Shown here: positions 9,247 to 21,800 of the stretch, piece by piece
Position numbering within the stretch: the first letter of the stretch is position 1
How the letters are laid out: each line of letters begins with the position of its first letter
NCBI GenBank assembly: GCA_033439685.1
Contig: JAUEDM010000003.1
Coordinates: forward strand, 2,324,001-2,388,000
Source of the DNA: Apodospora peruviana
Lineage: Eukaryota; Ascomycota; Sordariomycetes; Sordariales; Lasiosphaeriaceae
Direction: 5' to 3'
DNA length: 64,000 bases
Position numbers and translations under genes: made by a program
Notes under the pieces: generated by a model
The model's database searches: none
The model's input: the letters and a program-made list of their open reading frames with translations, nothing else
What the model was told of the DNA's origin: nothing

Positions 9247-10681
9247 CTAAAGCTGCATCAGATGAATACGCTTGTGCCGCTTCAGGTCGTGGTTGCGACT
9301 GAACAACTGCGAGGCACTGGTCGCACTTGACAGGCCAGTCCTGCTGCGAGGTCTTGCGGGCCACGGCGTACGAGTCGACGGTGAACTCGAGGTAGTGAGT
9401 GCCCGGGCCGTGGCCGCCGGCTGCGCCTAGTGGGTGGTTGGGGGGCGGGGGGATCCTGAGAAACGGCGGTGATGCCAACGGCGGGCCAGGCAGGCAGGCC
9501 GTGATGCTGGACACCGCCCGGACCCGGCGCCGCTCAATCTATTCCAATCGTCGTCCGCCAGGAATGGGTTGGCACGGTTGGGTGCTGGATTACCTCAGAG
9601 CTCACCAGGGTCGTCGTTCGCCAGGAATGGGTTGGTACGGTTGGAGGCTGGATTGCCCCGGAGCTCACCGCCGTGGTGACCCGTGTTTGTTCCGGACTTG
9701 GTAGTGAGTCAATGGCGAGCCCTACTAAGAAAAGGGGATAATGTAATTCTTACCTTATACTCCTACGTCTTTTTCTACCAGCCCCTTGCATAGTGGGCGT
9801 CGACCTTCCGTGGCTGTTGTCCAGATCGTTTTTGGTGGCGCCTGCCGCCTCTTCTATAAAGCGACGTCCTGCGCTTAATATATCCGAGAGAAACGCCGCG
9901 CGGGCAGCATACCTTTTGCTATGGTCGTTCGTCACGCTGAAAGCCATTTGATGGATTACTTGTGCGAGGTTCTTCATCGACTCTTTCTCTTCGTTGTCCT
10001 TGGTGTAGGGGGGTGGTGGAGTACCGTCAGGAAAGGGGAAGGGTAGTGGTGTTCATAATATAGGAGATGGAAGTTTGATGTTGACTGGGCGGCCGACGGA
10101 GTTGACTGTTTTGATATTGCATAGAGGTAACCCAGTGAAGCATGGCTCTTTTGGTGGAAGGTTATAGGGCGCGGGGAGCCTTTCGACCTCGCGGGGTGGA
10201 TTGTAAAATTGAGGGTTTAGAGGATAGTACTGGTAGCTTGGGAGCTGGAAGTCCCCGATAGAGACGGGATTTTGGACCGAAATTTAGGGTCGAGGTTAGA
10301 CGGCAGCTTGACTCCGTCGTGATAGTCGAAGAAATCCGGTTTGGTCTCCCTAATATTGGCCTCCGCGACCCATTGTTCGCTAAGTTCGGGAAATTGGGCC
10401 ATCCATTGGGAGAGGCGGACGGCTATATTTGTAGTATGGTTGCTGAACAGGTGGTATCTATCCAACCGGACGAAGTCGATGAAAATGCCCTTTGTCATCA
10501 TGTGCTTGGTGGATATATCGCGGTTGGCATACCGTTGTAGCCTTCTCCTCATTCTATCAAGGATGATGTTCTCGGAGGCGTTTTTGGTAAGCGGGCGTAC
10601 CATTGTGTAATTAAGAGAAGACGACGAGGATAACTGGATACTGCTTCGGAAGAATGGATGTGCTGCGAGGCTCTGGATTAG
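9247..10681 (-). pseudogene. decayed locus with C2H2 zinc-finger remnant
   Basis: On the minus strand, protein-like sequence runs through several frames. From an ATG at 10603 the first frame encodes about 120 residues (for example LFSNHTTNIAVRLSQWMAQF) and stops at 10217. A one-base shift in a G run near 10255 continues a tyrosine- and proline-rich frame (QLPSYQYYPLNPQFYNPP) to a TGA at 10055-10053; the same frame then runs on (TKDNEEKESMKNLAQVIHQ) to GRKRRRSI, where a GTAAGA donor-like site occurs (about 9752). Next comes a repeat encoding NPFLA[ND]DD, with a TGA at 9597-9595. A further frame change follows, then DWPVKCDQC; after one extra base (9307-9301) the other half of a C2H2 finger reads LFSRNHDLKRHKRIHL and ends at a TAG (9249-9247), without the second finger expected. 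The finger resembles Swi5/Ace2-type factors. It may be one gene or two; I infer a pseudogene. Confidence 0.6.
9544..9669 (-). repeat. two-unit 63-bp tandem repeat
   Basis: Two adjacent 63-bp units (9669-9607 and 9606-9544, minus-strand reading) differ at about nine or more positions. 63 bp is 21 codons, and both units encode GEL-x-GNPA-x-NR-x-NPFLA-x-DD in the same frame, except that the second has TGA where the first has CGG. A length divisible by three and conservation of the peptide suggest the repeat arose while the sequence was coding. Confidence 0.85.
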
Positions 10682-11196
10682 GTGAAGCTATACGGACCCG
10701 GGCACGGGTTGCTGGCAGCAGGTAGTGATAAGTTGGGGAACAGACTGCACAACCGACAAAATATAAAGCCAATCACGGGTTATTGGTAGAGGGCCCCTTA
10801 TTAGTTAGTAAACGCGTTCAGCTTGAGCGTGACGGGATGTATACATCGGACGACGCCAACGACATGTTGGGTCAACAAAAAGCAATTCCCCTGTAAGCCA
10901 CCAGGGGCTGGATCACACTGGTTATCTACGCATCTACGGATACCCATCCGTACTCCGTTTGGTGTATTGCTCTAGCGCAAACAAACCACCCCCTCACCTT
11001 GCGGGGCAAATTTAGTGCTCCCGACAGACGGGAACCTGCCGCACGCTTAACCCGTAATAAAACCCGACGACATGCGTGAAAATAATACGGATAGCGATGG
11101 GTCTATAACTATTCCCGCCTGCCCAGAGCTTCGCCCACGACCAATTACCCCGTCGCAACCTCTTTTCCACAGCTCAGTTCTTCGACACACAGCAAC
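10682..11196. other. intergenic / WDR70 promoter region
   Basis: About 500 bp upstream of the WD40 gene. It contains a CCGTACTCCGT word near 10949. On the minus strand a TATAG string (about 10690) just before the decayed locus could be an old splice acceptor. The final 60 bp are a CA-rich leader. Confidence 0.4.
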
Positions 11197-12951
11197 ATGA
11201 GTGACAGCGACGACTACGAGGTTGAGGAGTCCGTCCTCGCCGACGATAATCCCATGCGCGCCTTCCTACCAGCCTCCTTCGGCAAGAAATCCAAGGAAGC
11301 GAACGTCGCGGCCCAGATCGACCAGAGCAAGAGACAAGTCGCCGCGACTAAATCTACGGCGGCGCCGCAGAAACCAGATTCCGACAGCGATAGCGACGAC
11401 GCTGACGCTGACGATGGCGATTCAGACGATTCAGAAGAGGAAGAGGAAAAGTTCCCCGTGTCGCACGAGCTGGTGCTCAAGACCCATGATCGGGCCATAA
11501 CGAGCGTCTCGCTGGATCCTGCCGGCTCCCGACTGATTAGCGGTTCGCTCGACTGCACCGTCAAGTTACACGACTTCTCGGCTATGACGCCCACCACCCT
11601 GAGGGCGTTCAGGAGCGTGGATCCATGGGAGACCAAGAAATCCGCGGCCTCGTCCGAGTCGCACCCGATCCAGCACGCCGAGTTTGGGCGCCTGACGGGA
11701 AGCGTGTTTCTCTGCATTACTGCGCACCCGCAGGCGAAAATCATGTCGAGGGATGGTGATGTTGTGACCGAGTTTGTCAAGGGCGACATGTACCTGCGCG
11801 ACATGAACAACACGAAAGGTCACATTGGAGAGATCGCGACGGGCACCTGGCATCCGACCGACCCAAACTTTTGCGTTACGGCTGGGTCGGACAGCACGCT
11901 GCGGATCTGGGACATTAACAACAAGCGGAGCCAGAAGGAGGTCATTGTGTTCAAGTCCACAGCTCCGGGATGTGCGGGTCGCACGAGGATGACGGCGGTC
12001 GCGTGGGGGGCGCCGCCTTCGGGGGGCAATCCGGTCCTGGTTGCTGCGGCGCTGGATGGGTCGTTGGTGATGTACAGCGGCAATGGGCCGTTCAACCGGC
12101 CCGCGGCGGAGATACGGGACGCGCACCAGCCAACCACTTGGACCGGAGGCATCGATATCAGTTCAGACGGCCGGATGGTTGTCACGCGCGGAGGCGACGG
12201 CTTGATCAAGCTGTGGGACACGCGCAAGTTCAAGGAGCCACTCGTCAAGGTCGAGCACACGTCGACCTCGGACCGCTTCCCCATGACGAATATCAAGTAC
12301 TCGCCCAACTCCACGTCCATCATCACCGGCTCAGCGTCGGGCCATTTGCACATTCTCAACCCCGGCAACCTGCGGCCGGAACACGTGACGCCCATCACCC
12401 CCGGCGCGCCGCTCATCGTCGTGGACTGGCAACCGAAACTGAACCAGATCGTCACGGGTTCCGCCAACGCGGAGACGCACGTTCTTTACAACCCGACTAT
12501 GTCGAGCCGCGGCGCCGTCGAGGTCATGTCTCGCGCGCCCAAGAAGCGGCACATTGACGACAACCCGGCGCTCACGATGGACCAGAGCCTGGGAATCTCG
12601 GCCGACTCGATTGTTACGCCTGGGAGCGGTGCGGCGGCCGTGGCGAGGAATAGCAATCGGAGCGGCGTCACGGCGTCGGGCAAGTCGAGAGACCCCCGCC
12701 GGCCGCAGGTGCAGCAGATCACGCCCTTCATGCGCAGTCAGCCGGACGAGAAGCACATCTCGGAGAATATCCCGCTGAGCAGTATGCTGCACGAGGATCC
12801 GAGGGAGGCGCTGCTGAGGTATGCGGACATTGCGAAGAAGGACCCCAAGTTTACGGCAGCGTGGAAGGAGACGCAGCCTGTTACGCAGTATGCGGAGGTT
12901 AGTGATGATGAGGGGGAGGATGGCCCGGATAAGAAGAGGGTTAAGAGGTAG
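11197..12951 (+). CDS. wdr70: WD40-repeat protein, WDR70 homologue
   Basis: 584 aa, single exon. Looks like fungal WDR70 (the Gastrulation-defective family). In fission yeast and human this protein works with the DDB1-CUL4 ubiquitin ligase in histone H2B monoubiquitination at DNA breaks, so a nuclear role is likely. The N-terminus MSDSDDYEVEESVLADDNPM and an S/D/E-rich stretch (residues about 58-88) precede about seven WD units (about 90-430). Recognisable units are HDRAITSVSLDPAGSRLISGS then DCTVKLHDF, GEIATGTWHPTDPNFCVTAG then STLRIWD, and GGIDISSDGRMVVTRGGDG then LIKLWD. The C-terminal part carries the family blocks ILNPGNL, GLIRYADIAKKDP-like LLRYADIAKKDPKFTAAW, and a basic tail DGPDKKRVKR that could act as a nuclear signal. 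The neighbours suggest no shared role. Confidence 0.88.
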   Translation: MSDSDDYEVEESVLADDNPMRAFLPASFGKKSKEANVAAQIDQSKRQVAATKSTAAPQKPDSDSDSDDADADDGDSDDSEEEEEKFPVSHELVLKTHDRAITSVSLDPAGSRLISGSLDCTVKLHDFSAMTPTTLRAFRSVDPWETKKSAASSESHPIQHAEFGRLTGSVFLCITAHPQAKIMSRDGDVVTEFVKGDMYLRDMNNTKGHIGEIATGTWHPTDPNFCVTAGSDSTLRIWDINNKRSQKEVIVFKSTAPGCAGRTRMTAVAWGAPPSGGNPVLVAAALDGSLVMYSGNGPFNRPAAEIRDAHQPTTWTGGIDISSDGRMVVTRGGDGLIKLWDTRKFKEPLVKVEHTSTSDRFPMTNIKYSPNSTSIITGSASGHLHILNPGNLRPEHVTPITPGAPLIVVDWQPKLNQIVTGSANAETHVLYNPTMSSRGAVEVMSRAPKKRHIDDNPALTMDQSLGISADSIVTPGSGAAAVARNSNRSGVTASGKSRDPRRPQVQQITPFMRSQPDEKHISENIPLSSMLHEDPREALLRYADIAKKDPKFTAAWKETQPVTQYAEVSDDEGEDGPDKKRVKR

Positions 12952-14268
12952 CTACAGCTATAGAAGGAAGGGAAGAAACTGCGTGGAGTTTTGTTTCGGT
13001 ATATTGGGACAGGACATTGCATAATTTGGGCAGGCTAGGCGTTTATATAAGCGGTTGGTTTTGATGGGGGGTTTTTGGAAGTACCTAGTTAGAATGCATG
13101 ATACCACACGACAGAACAGACAGGATGAGTGTTGGAAGGCAAACAACGGCATGATCAACATCTTGGGTTATTGTTTTATATTACTCTCTCCCTGCTGCAG
13201 AGCACCCATGCTCGTATGTATGCTGCTCCTCAATGCCGTGCCTTTTGAAAAGAAAGGGATAGAGCTGAGATTGATCTCACAAGCTTAAGCGCAAGCTCGA
13301 GAGACGGCCGGATAACATGTGTTTCATTTTAATCAGGTACCTCGGATTGAAATGTTCAAAGTGCCAATCCGACGTTTATAAGTGCTTCACTTGGTGAAGC
13401 CAAACTTGAGGCACTGGCGCGCAGAAAGGGGCGGCTGAAAAATAAAGGGAAGGATCTGCCGTTGTGTTGGTAACTAGTTTTGCGGTGAGACGCTATATAA
13501 ACTGTTAGTATGCTAGTGGTGCTCCTACCTAGCTGCTTGCGCGGCCACTCCCATGCAGCACCGAGGATGTGCCGACTGGCCAATTACCTAAGCCGTGCTG
13601 GGAAGTGCGCGTGGAGGATCCAGTCCAGGTTTGACCATCGCCCGCGCCATTCATTCTTCTCGGCTCTCTGCCTTCAACCTCTCCATCATTCACAGGGTGA
13701 CGGCGTGCATCAAAAAAATCACCACTTTCCCCTTGCGACTCATCAAAATCCATCTGGAAATCGCCGACAAAAAAAGGTCCACGCGAACTTTCGCGCATCC
13801 CACCAGGCTAGCACCCTCCACGCGCCGCCTTCGACCCTCATTCGCTTTTTTCACCACGCCTATTCACCTTCGCTTCTATTTTCCCGTATCCCAATCCCCC
13901 ACCCACCGCACGTCGCCCATTCATTCGAGGCGCGGCTCAACTCTCGACATCCATCTAGTAGATTGCGCCTGTTCTACCGACGCGACGACCACCGTGCATC
14001 CGCACCGGTCCGCTTCACCACCACCGTTGCCGGCCCCGAACCTCCCAGCGCATCGTCGCCACCGCTGAATTGTTATCCGCAATTCCGACGCGACTGTGTT
14101 TGGCACCCGCGACTTTCCCCACCCAATCCCGTATTGCATCCGAGTCTCGGATAGCACATAACTGCGATCGCGAACTTTGCTCCTTTTGACAGATATGCGC
14201 CGGCCGCAACGGTCCATAGTTAGCGATTGAGCTCTAGTTGGCATACTTGACCATATACTGCCGCCACC
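12952..14268. other. intergenic and SNF2 leader
   Basis: The first 500 bp are the 3' flank of WDR70. From about 13600 the sequence is CT-rich and looks like a long 5' leader of the downstream ATPase. An ATG at 13510 opens 214 codons upstream of the main start; its proline/histidine/arginine-rich translation looks like noise from a pyrimidine-rich leader, but it would act as an upstream ORF if transcribed. Confidence 0.5.
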
Positions 14269-17200
14269 ATGGCCAGTGTCCAGGTGCCGCATGCGGTGCA
14301 GCAGCAGCAGCAGCAGCAGCAGTACCATGGGTCCGCCATCCCGGCTGGGCTCACCCAGCAGCAAGTCCAAGAAGCATTCCATGTTAGTTCTTTCCTTTCT
14401 ACTATAATATTCATCCTACTCATTGGCATTTGCCCACGCTTGTGATTTATGTATGCCTTAATATACTGACCTTCCCCCAGCGCTTCCAGCAATTGAAAGA
14501 CCAAGGTGTCCCAAAGACCGACCCCGAGTTCATCAAGACCCAGCAGATGCTTGCCAACTTCCAACGACAACAAGAGGCCCGCAAACAACAACAGCAACTT
14601 CGGATGCAGCAGCAGCAAATGCAAATGCACCATCAGCAACAGCAGCAACAGCATCACCAACAGCAACAGCAACAGCAGCATATGCAACGAATGCAGAATG
14701 GCGCAAACGGTGCTGTCAACGGGGCTCAACCCGGTCATGTTACCCAACAACAACCTGCTATGCAGACATCTCAACCCTCGAACGCAACCTCTCTTGGTGC
14801 TTCGGCCCTGCCGGCTCCATCAAACGCTCCTGCTTCTAGCTCAAGTGGCGCGCCTCCCGCCAAGCGGGCCGCTGGTCCGAGTCAGTTTACAAAAACACAA
14901 CTAGATCTTTTGAGGATTCAGATCCAGGCTTTCAAGATGTTGAGTAAAAACGCCGGTGTTCCTCTCCAAATGCAAAAGGCGATATATGAACATCGAGCCC
15001 GACGTCACGCATCTCTGACCGAGCAGGCCGCCGCACAAACAGCTTCCACTAGTGCCAGCCCAGGGGTTGCTTCGGTTCAAGATACCGCCAAGACAGGCAC
15101 GAATGGCGTGGCTGCTGCTCAAGATGAAGCATCCTCTACTCCCAAAGCGCGTCCCTTCAAGTCTGTCAAGCCACCATATGAAGCTGGCCAGGGTGGACTT
15201 GTACGGAAAAGCATCAACTATCTTGAACATGCGCGCCGCAAGAGTCGTCTCATCATCCCAGGGATCTTTCCCACGGGAATCGACTTTGAGCAGTTGAGGA
15301 CGGATCGCGAGAAGATTGTGTTTAACCGCATGAGCGCTCGGTACTCGGAGTTGAAGAGCCTACCTGGTAATCTCGCCCACTGGGACACATCTAAAGATAC
15401 CATCGTGGCCGATGATACAGCGAAGCGGAAGGCCATTATCGAGATGAAGTCGCTGGCGCTGTACTCCAAGCAGCGCGCTTTGAGAGACAAGATCGGAACA
15501 CATATGATGCATTATGATAACCTTGCCATGACGACGAACCGCGCACAGTACCGTCGCATGAAGAAACAGAGTGTCAGAGAAGCCCGCATTACTGAGAAAC
15601 TGGAGAAGCAGCAGCGTGATGCACGGGAGAACCGTGAGCGCAAGAAGCACCACGACTTCCTGAACGCTGTATATCAGCACAAGTCGGATATTCTTACACA
15701 AGGTCAGACTAAAGCTACCAAGATGCAAAAGTTGGGCCGTGCAGTGTTCCAGCATCACTTCAACATCGAGAAGGAGGAGCAGAAGAGAGTGGAGAGAACC
15801 GCCAAGCAGCGTCTCCAAGCCTTGAAGGCCAACGATGAAGAAGCATACCTCAAGTTGCTCGACCAGGCCAAGGATACGCGTATCACACATCTTCTTCGGC
15901 AGACTGATGGTTTCTTGCACCAACTGGCGTCCTCTGTTCGTGCTCAGCAACGAAACGCGGTCGAGCACTATGGCGCTGATGCCGGAGACCTCCCAGAGGA
16001 AGTGAGCGACATTGACGAAGAGGACGAGGATAGCGGTCGCAAGATTGACTATTATGCTGTTGCTCATCGTATTAAAGAAGAGGTCACCCAACAGGCAGAC
16101 ATGTTGGTCGGTGGTACCCTCAAGGAGTATCAGATCAAGGGTCTCCAGTGGATGATCTCACTCTATAACAACAACCTTAACGGCATTCTTGCAGATGAGA
16201 TGGGTCTGGGCAAGACGATCCAAACAATCAGTCTGATCACCTACTTGATCGAGAAGAAGCAGCAGGAGGGGCCATACCTGGTCATTGTTCCACTCAGTAC
16301 CTTGACCAATTGGAATCTCGAGTTCGACAAGTGGGCACCCTCTGTCACCAAGATTGTCTACAAGGGCCCTCCGAATACTAGAAAGCTGCAGCAGGAGAAG
16401 ATCCGCCAGGGCAAGTTTCAGGTTCTTCTCACAACATACGAATACATTATCAAGGATCGTCCTCTTCTGAGCAAGATTAAGTGGTTCCACATGATCATTG
16501 ACGAAGGACACCGTATGAAGAACTCCAACTCCAAACTCACATCCACCATTCAGCAATACTACAGCACTCGCTTCCGCCTGATTCTAACCGGTACTCCTCT
16601 ACAAAACAACATGACGGAGCTGTGGGCTATGCTCAACTTCGTCTTGCCGAATATTTTCAAATCGTCAAAGTCGTTTGATGAGTGGTTCAACACTCCCTTC
16701 GCCAACACAGGCACGCAGGACAAGATAGAACTCACAGAAGAAGAACAAATTCTTGTCATTCGTCGCTTGCACAAGGTGTTGCGGCCGTTCTTGCTGCGTC
16801 GTCTCAAGAAGGACGTCGAAAAGGACCTCCCAGACAAGACAGAAAAGGTCATAAAGTGCAAGTTCTCTGCATTGCAGTCTCGTCTCTACAAGCAGATGGT
16901 TACCCATCAGAAGATTTTGGTTAGCGATGGCAAGGGTGGTAAGACAGGAGCTCGCGGGTTGAGCAACATGATTATGCAACTCCGCAAACTCTGCAACCAT
17001 CCCTTCGTGTTTGACGAGGTCGAAAACCAGATGAACCCCATGAACACCAGCAATGACCTTCTCTGGCGAACGGCTGGCAAGTTTGAGCTTCTGGACCGAG
17101 TCCTTCCAAAGTACAAAGCCACAGGTCATCGCGTCCTGATGTTCTTCCAGATGACCGCCATCATGGATATCATGGAAGACTTCCTTCGATACCGGGGCAT

Positions 17201-18869
17201 CCAATATCTTCGACTCGACGGCACGACAAAGTCGGAAGATCGGTCCGACCTCCTGAGGGATTTCAACCGACCAGACTCGCCTTATTTCATGTTCCTCCTT
17301 TCAACTCGTGCCGGTGGTTTGGGTCTGAACTTGCAGACTGCTGATACGGTTATCATTTACGATTCTGACTGGAATCCCCATCAGGATTTACAGGCACAGG
17401 ATCGTGCTCATCGTATTGGGCAAAAGAATGAAGTCCGAATTCTCCGCTTGATCAGTTCTGCTTCCGTCGAAGAGAAGATTCTGGAGCGCGCCAGGTTCAA
17501 GCTTGACATGGACGGGAAAGTCATTCAGGCCGGTCGTTTCGACAACAAGTCGACCGAAACCGATCGTGATGCCATGCTTAGGACCCTCCTTGAGACTGCG
17601 GACATGGCGGAGATTGGCGATCAAGAGGAGATGGACGATGAAGAGCTCAACATGATCCTTGCGCGATCGGAAGATGAACTTGCGGTCTTCCAGAAACTTG
17701 ACGAAGAGCGAGCTCGTGACCCACTCTATGGCACAGGGCCAGGTTCCAAAGCGATTCCCCGTCTCATGGGCGAGGATGAGTTGCCCGAGATTTACATGTC
17801 GGACGGAAATCCGATCGAAGAGGAAGAGGCGGTAATCCTTGGCCGTGGAGCTCGTGAACGCACCAAGGTCAAGTACGACGATGGTCTCACAGAAGAGCAA
17901 TGGCTACTAGCTGTGGATGATGACGACGACAGCCCGGAGGCGGCCGCAGCCAGGAAAGCGGCGCGAAAAGATAGACGGGAGCAAAACAGGCTCAGAAAGA
18001 CTGCCGCGCTGAATGCTTCAATGGAGAACTCGCCAATCGCTAGTCGCGCGAGCACCGAAGAGGTCGAAACTCCGGTGAAGAAACGCGGTCGCAAGCCAGG
18101 CAGCAAAAACGCCGAGAAGCGCAAGGCCGAGGACGGTGAGGATGAGCCACCGGCTAAAAAGCAGCGACGTGGCCAAATCGGTCGTCCTAAAGCCATTGGT
18201 GGTGACAGTAGGGTATCCCCCGAGATTCGCAATACCCTGCACATGAGCCTACGCAAAATCTATGATAGCGTGATGGGCTTGGAGGTTCCGGACGACGAAC
18301 CAGAAGAGAAGCCTGATGGGGAGAAGAATGATGACGACGAGCCGCCCACACGTCTCATTATCGGGCCATTTGTTAAGCTGCCATCGAAACGTGAATATGG
18401 AGATTATTACCGCATCATCGCCAACCCGATTTCCATGAATGAAGTACAAAAGAAAATGAAGAAAGACGAATACAAAAGTTTGTCGGCCATGCGAAGTGAT
18501 TTGGAGCTCATGGTCAACAACTGTCGCACGTACAACGAAGACACCAGCCGGATTTGCATAGATGCAAACTTGATAGAGGTAACTTGTTCTAGCCGTCAAA
18601 GCCTTTTCCTGACCATGATCTAACTCGTACACAAGCAATTCTTCCAAGCGCAGTTCGAAAAGGAGCTCGCGGATAACGCCGTGCTTCGTAGTCTCGAGGA
18701 CTTGTCTTCCTCTACCAAGGATGTTTCGGTTGCTCCCTCAACCGCCACCGAGACTCCGCAGCCAACTCCCAGTGGCCCCCCGACACGGATCAAGCTGGTG
18801 TCTTCCAATTCCAATGGGGCCAGCCAGGTGAATGGCGGGAGTAGCGGTATGCAGAGCGATGATGATTGA
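14269..18869 (+). CDS. snf2: SNF2/STH1 catalytic ATPase of a SWI/SNF-type remodeller
   Basis: DNA-dependent ATPase that slides or ejects nucleosomes; nuclear. Exons 14269-14382, 14481-18578 and 18636-18869 give 4446 nt, 1481 aa. ATG has a near-perfect Kozak context (GCCGCCACCATGG). Domains in order: polyQ (11-18); QLQ (about 27-62, split by intron 1 between AFH and RFQQL); Q/H-rich stretch (about 75-115); HSA helix (about 375-450, YRRMKKQSVREARI); ATPase lobe 1 with DEMGLGKT (about 609) and DEGH (about 712); lobe 2 with STRAGGLGLNLQ and QAQDRAHRIGQ (about 970-1020); SnAC region; AT-hook KKRGRKPGSK (about 1235); bromodomain (about 1290-1420) with NNCRTYNE, completed by exon 3 (QFFQAQFEKEL). 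This order is that of Brahma/Snf2/Sth1, not ISWI or CHD. Whether it is Snf2 (SWI/SNF) or Sth1 (RSC) cannot be decided from one locus. Confidence 0.95.
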
Positions 18870-21800
18870 GGGACAAACATGAAAAAGGGGGGTTATCATG
18901 TTGCAATGCTCGGGAGGCTGATTTTTGTGTGGACTTGTAAAACTTATTTCCTTTTATGGAGAACAAGCGGCGTTTCTTTCTTACATGTCTGTCAGGGAAG
19001 CGGCTACGTTAGGTTTATTGAGGGGTTTCTCTATTCTTAATTTTTTTTACTGCCGGCTTTGGGGGAAGCATCCGATACAACTTTTTGTTTTGCCGTTTGG
19101 TTTGAATGTGTGTTTGGTATGCTTTCTCAATGCGGTAAAGATGTTTATTCTTATTGCCTTTTATGTTGCTCTACGGGGCAGAGAAGGCAGGCATATCGAT
19201 TCATTCATTGGCAAGGAAGGTTGTGGAGGGGATAAAGGGGAAGGAGAGATGAGGCTTCTTAGTGACTAGTTGCTGTAGCGAAGATTGGGAAGGATCAAGC
19301 TTGTGTTGCCTCTTGCTCTTTTTTGGTTACATTCCATATCAGGTTTGGGATCAGTGAGATGGGTGGATGGCAATAGCTACCTTATCTTAGTACTGTATTA
19401 TTCTATTCAGATCAATCAGATAGAAAAGAAGGAAAGAAATCGGAGTCCTATTTTCTTACCTGTACAGGGTCTCTCTCTCTCCCTCTCTCTCTGTGTGTGT
19501 GTGTGTGTGTGTGCTTGACTTCCATTGGGACCTCTGCGGAATGGTATGGTGACAAGTGGAAGGAAGCTTGGGGCGAGTATGAGATCTCGGTGTTTACCTT
19601 GATTGCTATCTTTTATCACCTAATAACGACCGGTTTTTCTCTGTGTGTGAGGTAGGGACAAGAGAGATACGTTGGTATCTACATAACTATAAATAGGCGA
19701 CTCGAGTACGTGAGGAGGAGGAGGAGGACCTCGAGATGGGAACAGAAATAGGTAAGCTACCTACCTTAACCCAGGGAAGTAGACTGAGTTCTAGTAATTG
19801 GCAGATAGACAAAACGGGAATGACTGTGGGTTGGGGTTAGTTGATTAACTAAGTAACAGAGGTTTCTTAGTTTGCTCGCTATTGTCGAAGAAAGGAACGT
19901 TTAGAACATCAGGTAGCTTCTTGCTGCATCCGTACCAGGTAGGCAAGGTAGACATGTAGCCATCTTGGGGACGACCGAAAAGGTCGCATGAGGCAGACCG
20001 AATCGACCGTCGTCTCGACTCGCGTGCGCTTGCTCGCTTCTATGCCGGTGCTGCTTGCTAACCAGGCGGTGAGCAGCAAACTGAAATTCCATATCACGCC
20101 CACGGATGATGCAGCAACCAAGCAGTGGTGTATTTCTTGAGGCTGCCCCGCCTAGGTCGGTACACATACACACACACAGAACAGAGCAGCATGCCTGCCT
20201 TACCATCCCGTCCCCTGGCTTACGTACCTTGGACCTATGTAGGGATTTTGGTCTTCTCAGGTGGAATTTATCCTACTACACCCAGTCTCGGCATACTATG
20301 GTATAGTACGGAGAAGAACTAGTCAGTGCGTTTAGTGTTCGGCATATCCCCCTTTTTTCCCTAGAGAAGCATCGTCACTCCGTATGTCTAGGCGAGACAA
20401 GGCATATTTCGTTGCCTTGATATCACAATATAGTTAAAATGCGGGGAAAAGGTACACAAAGAAACAACGACGGGCGCGGCTCAGCATGGGGTGTCACCCA
20501 CCCTCCCAACCTCGCTTCATCTCGCCTCAACCACATTGTTCTTGGGGACGTAGGTAGGTATTTGTTCTTGCTCAAGTCATGGCGCACTCGCATAACAGAA
20601 GGGTTCACAGACGAAAAGCTTGCATTCAAAGTCAGACTCAGATCACGACGGGCTAACACTGATCCCTCATCCTTAGTAAAGGCAGCGAGCGAGCGGCTTT
20701 TTGCGTTTCTTCTCTCCACGCTGAGGGCATGAGATGGTCCAACAAAGTCCATGCATGCTTTCAAGGGGCGCCGCTACTGGCGGCTGAGAAGAATCAATGC
20801 CTCCACGAGGCCGGCTAAAGTCAAATGAAAAGAGAAGCCAAAAAATTGCGAGTTGGATGAGACAGAAACGGCGGGACATGGCGCTCACCACGTGTGGGAT
20901 GGACCTACCTCCTGCCGGGCGTTTCTGTCCAACCGCTGATCCTCGCTCTGGTCGACGAAGGTGACCTGGTGACACACCGCATTATTGGGGTCGGATGGGT
21001 AATGGGCAGATGGGGGAAGTGGGTGTGGGGGAAAGTCGAGCTTCACCGCCCGCAGCTGTTGAGAGGTTATTGAACCCCCAAAACTTGATTATGGGAGTAG
21101 AAGAGAGGAGAGAGAGCCCCTGGCCAGATAGGTAATTTCAAGAAGTCGTGGGCGTTTTCAAATCGATGCCACTCGAGACTCCTTCCTCTGCGCTGTAATC
21201 CGGTGTACAGATTTGGTTGCAACAAGCGAGCTGGTACAGGTGGGATTTCAGCCACCAGATTCCCAAAAGTCCCATGGGAGGTGGTCATAGACTCGAAAAA
21301 GAGAAGCTGACGAGATGAGGAATACGATGCAAAGGAGATGAAGTAAAAGAGACGGGGACGGATGGGCATGGCGGTCGTACCCCCAGTCCTCGTTCTTCAT
21401 GCCCACTCGGGAAGGGCTTGGTGGCCTCCTCTCCCAAGTCGATGGGAACATTCGAGTACGTGCCTTTGACTGGCCGGTCGATCACCGAATGATCTCCTTG
21501 GAAGACGTGCCGTCCTTGTAAGGCGGGAGGATGCGATACTGATAGGTTTCGAGAAGATAGAACACACTGTTCTTTTGCAACGGCCTAACCTGCATGACGA
21601 ACCTTTACTCGTAGAGAAGATACGGCCACATCAGCTCGAGACCCGTGTGAATTCCTCAGCGCCGTCACCGTCACCCACGGCGCACGTATAGGAAGGAGGC
21701 ATAGGACGCAGCTCAGCATTTTGGTTCCGTCAGCTCATCCGAGATGATAGGTGAGTAGACTGGGGAAGGAAGGATCCCGAGAAAACGCAATTTGAGTCGT

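Noticed and set aside
13510..14154. 214-codon frame before SNF2
   Set aside because: Proline/histidine/arginine-rich product of a CT-rich leader; no domain. At most an upstream ORF.
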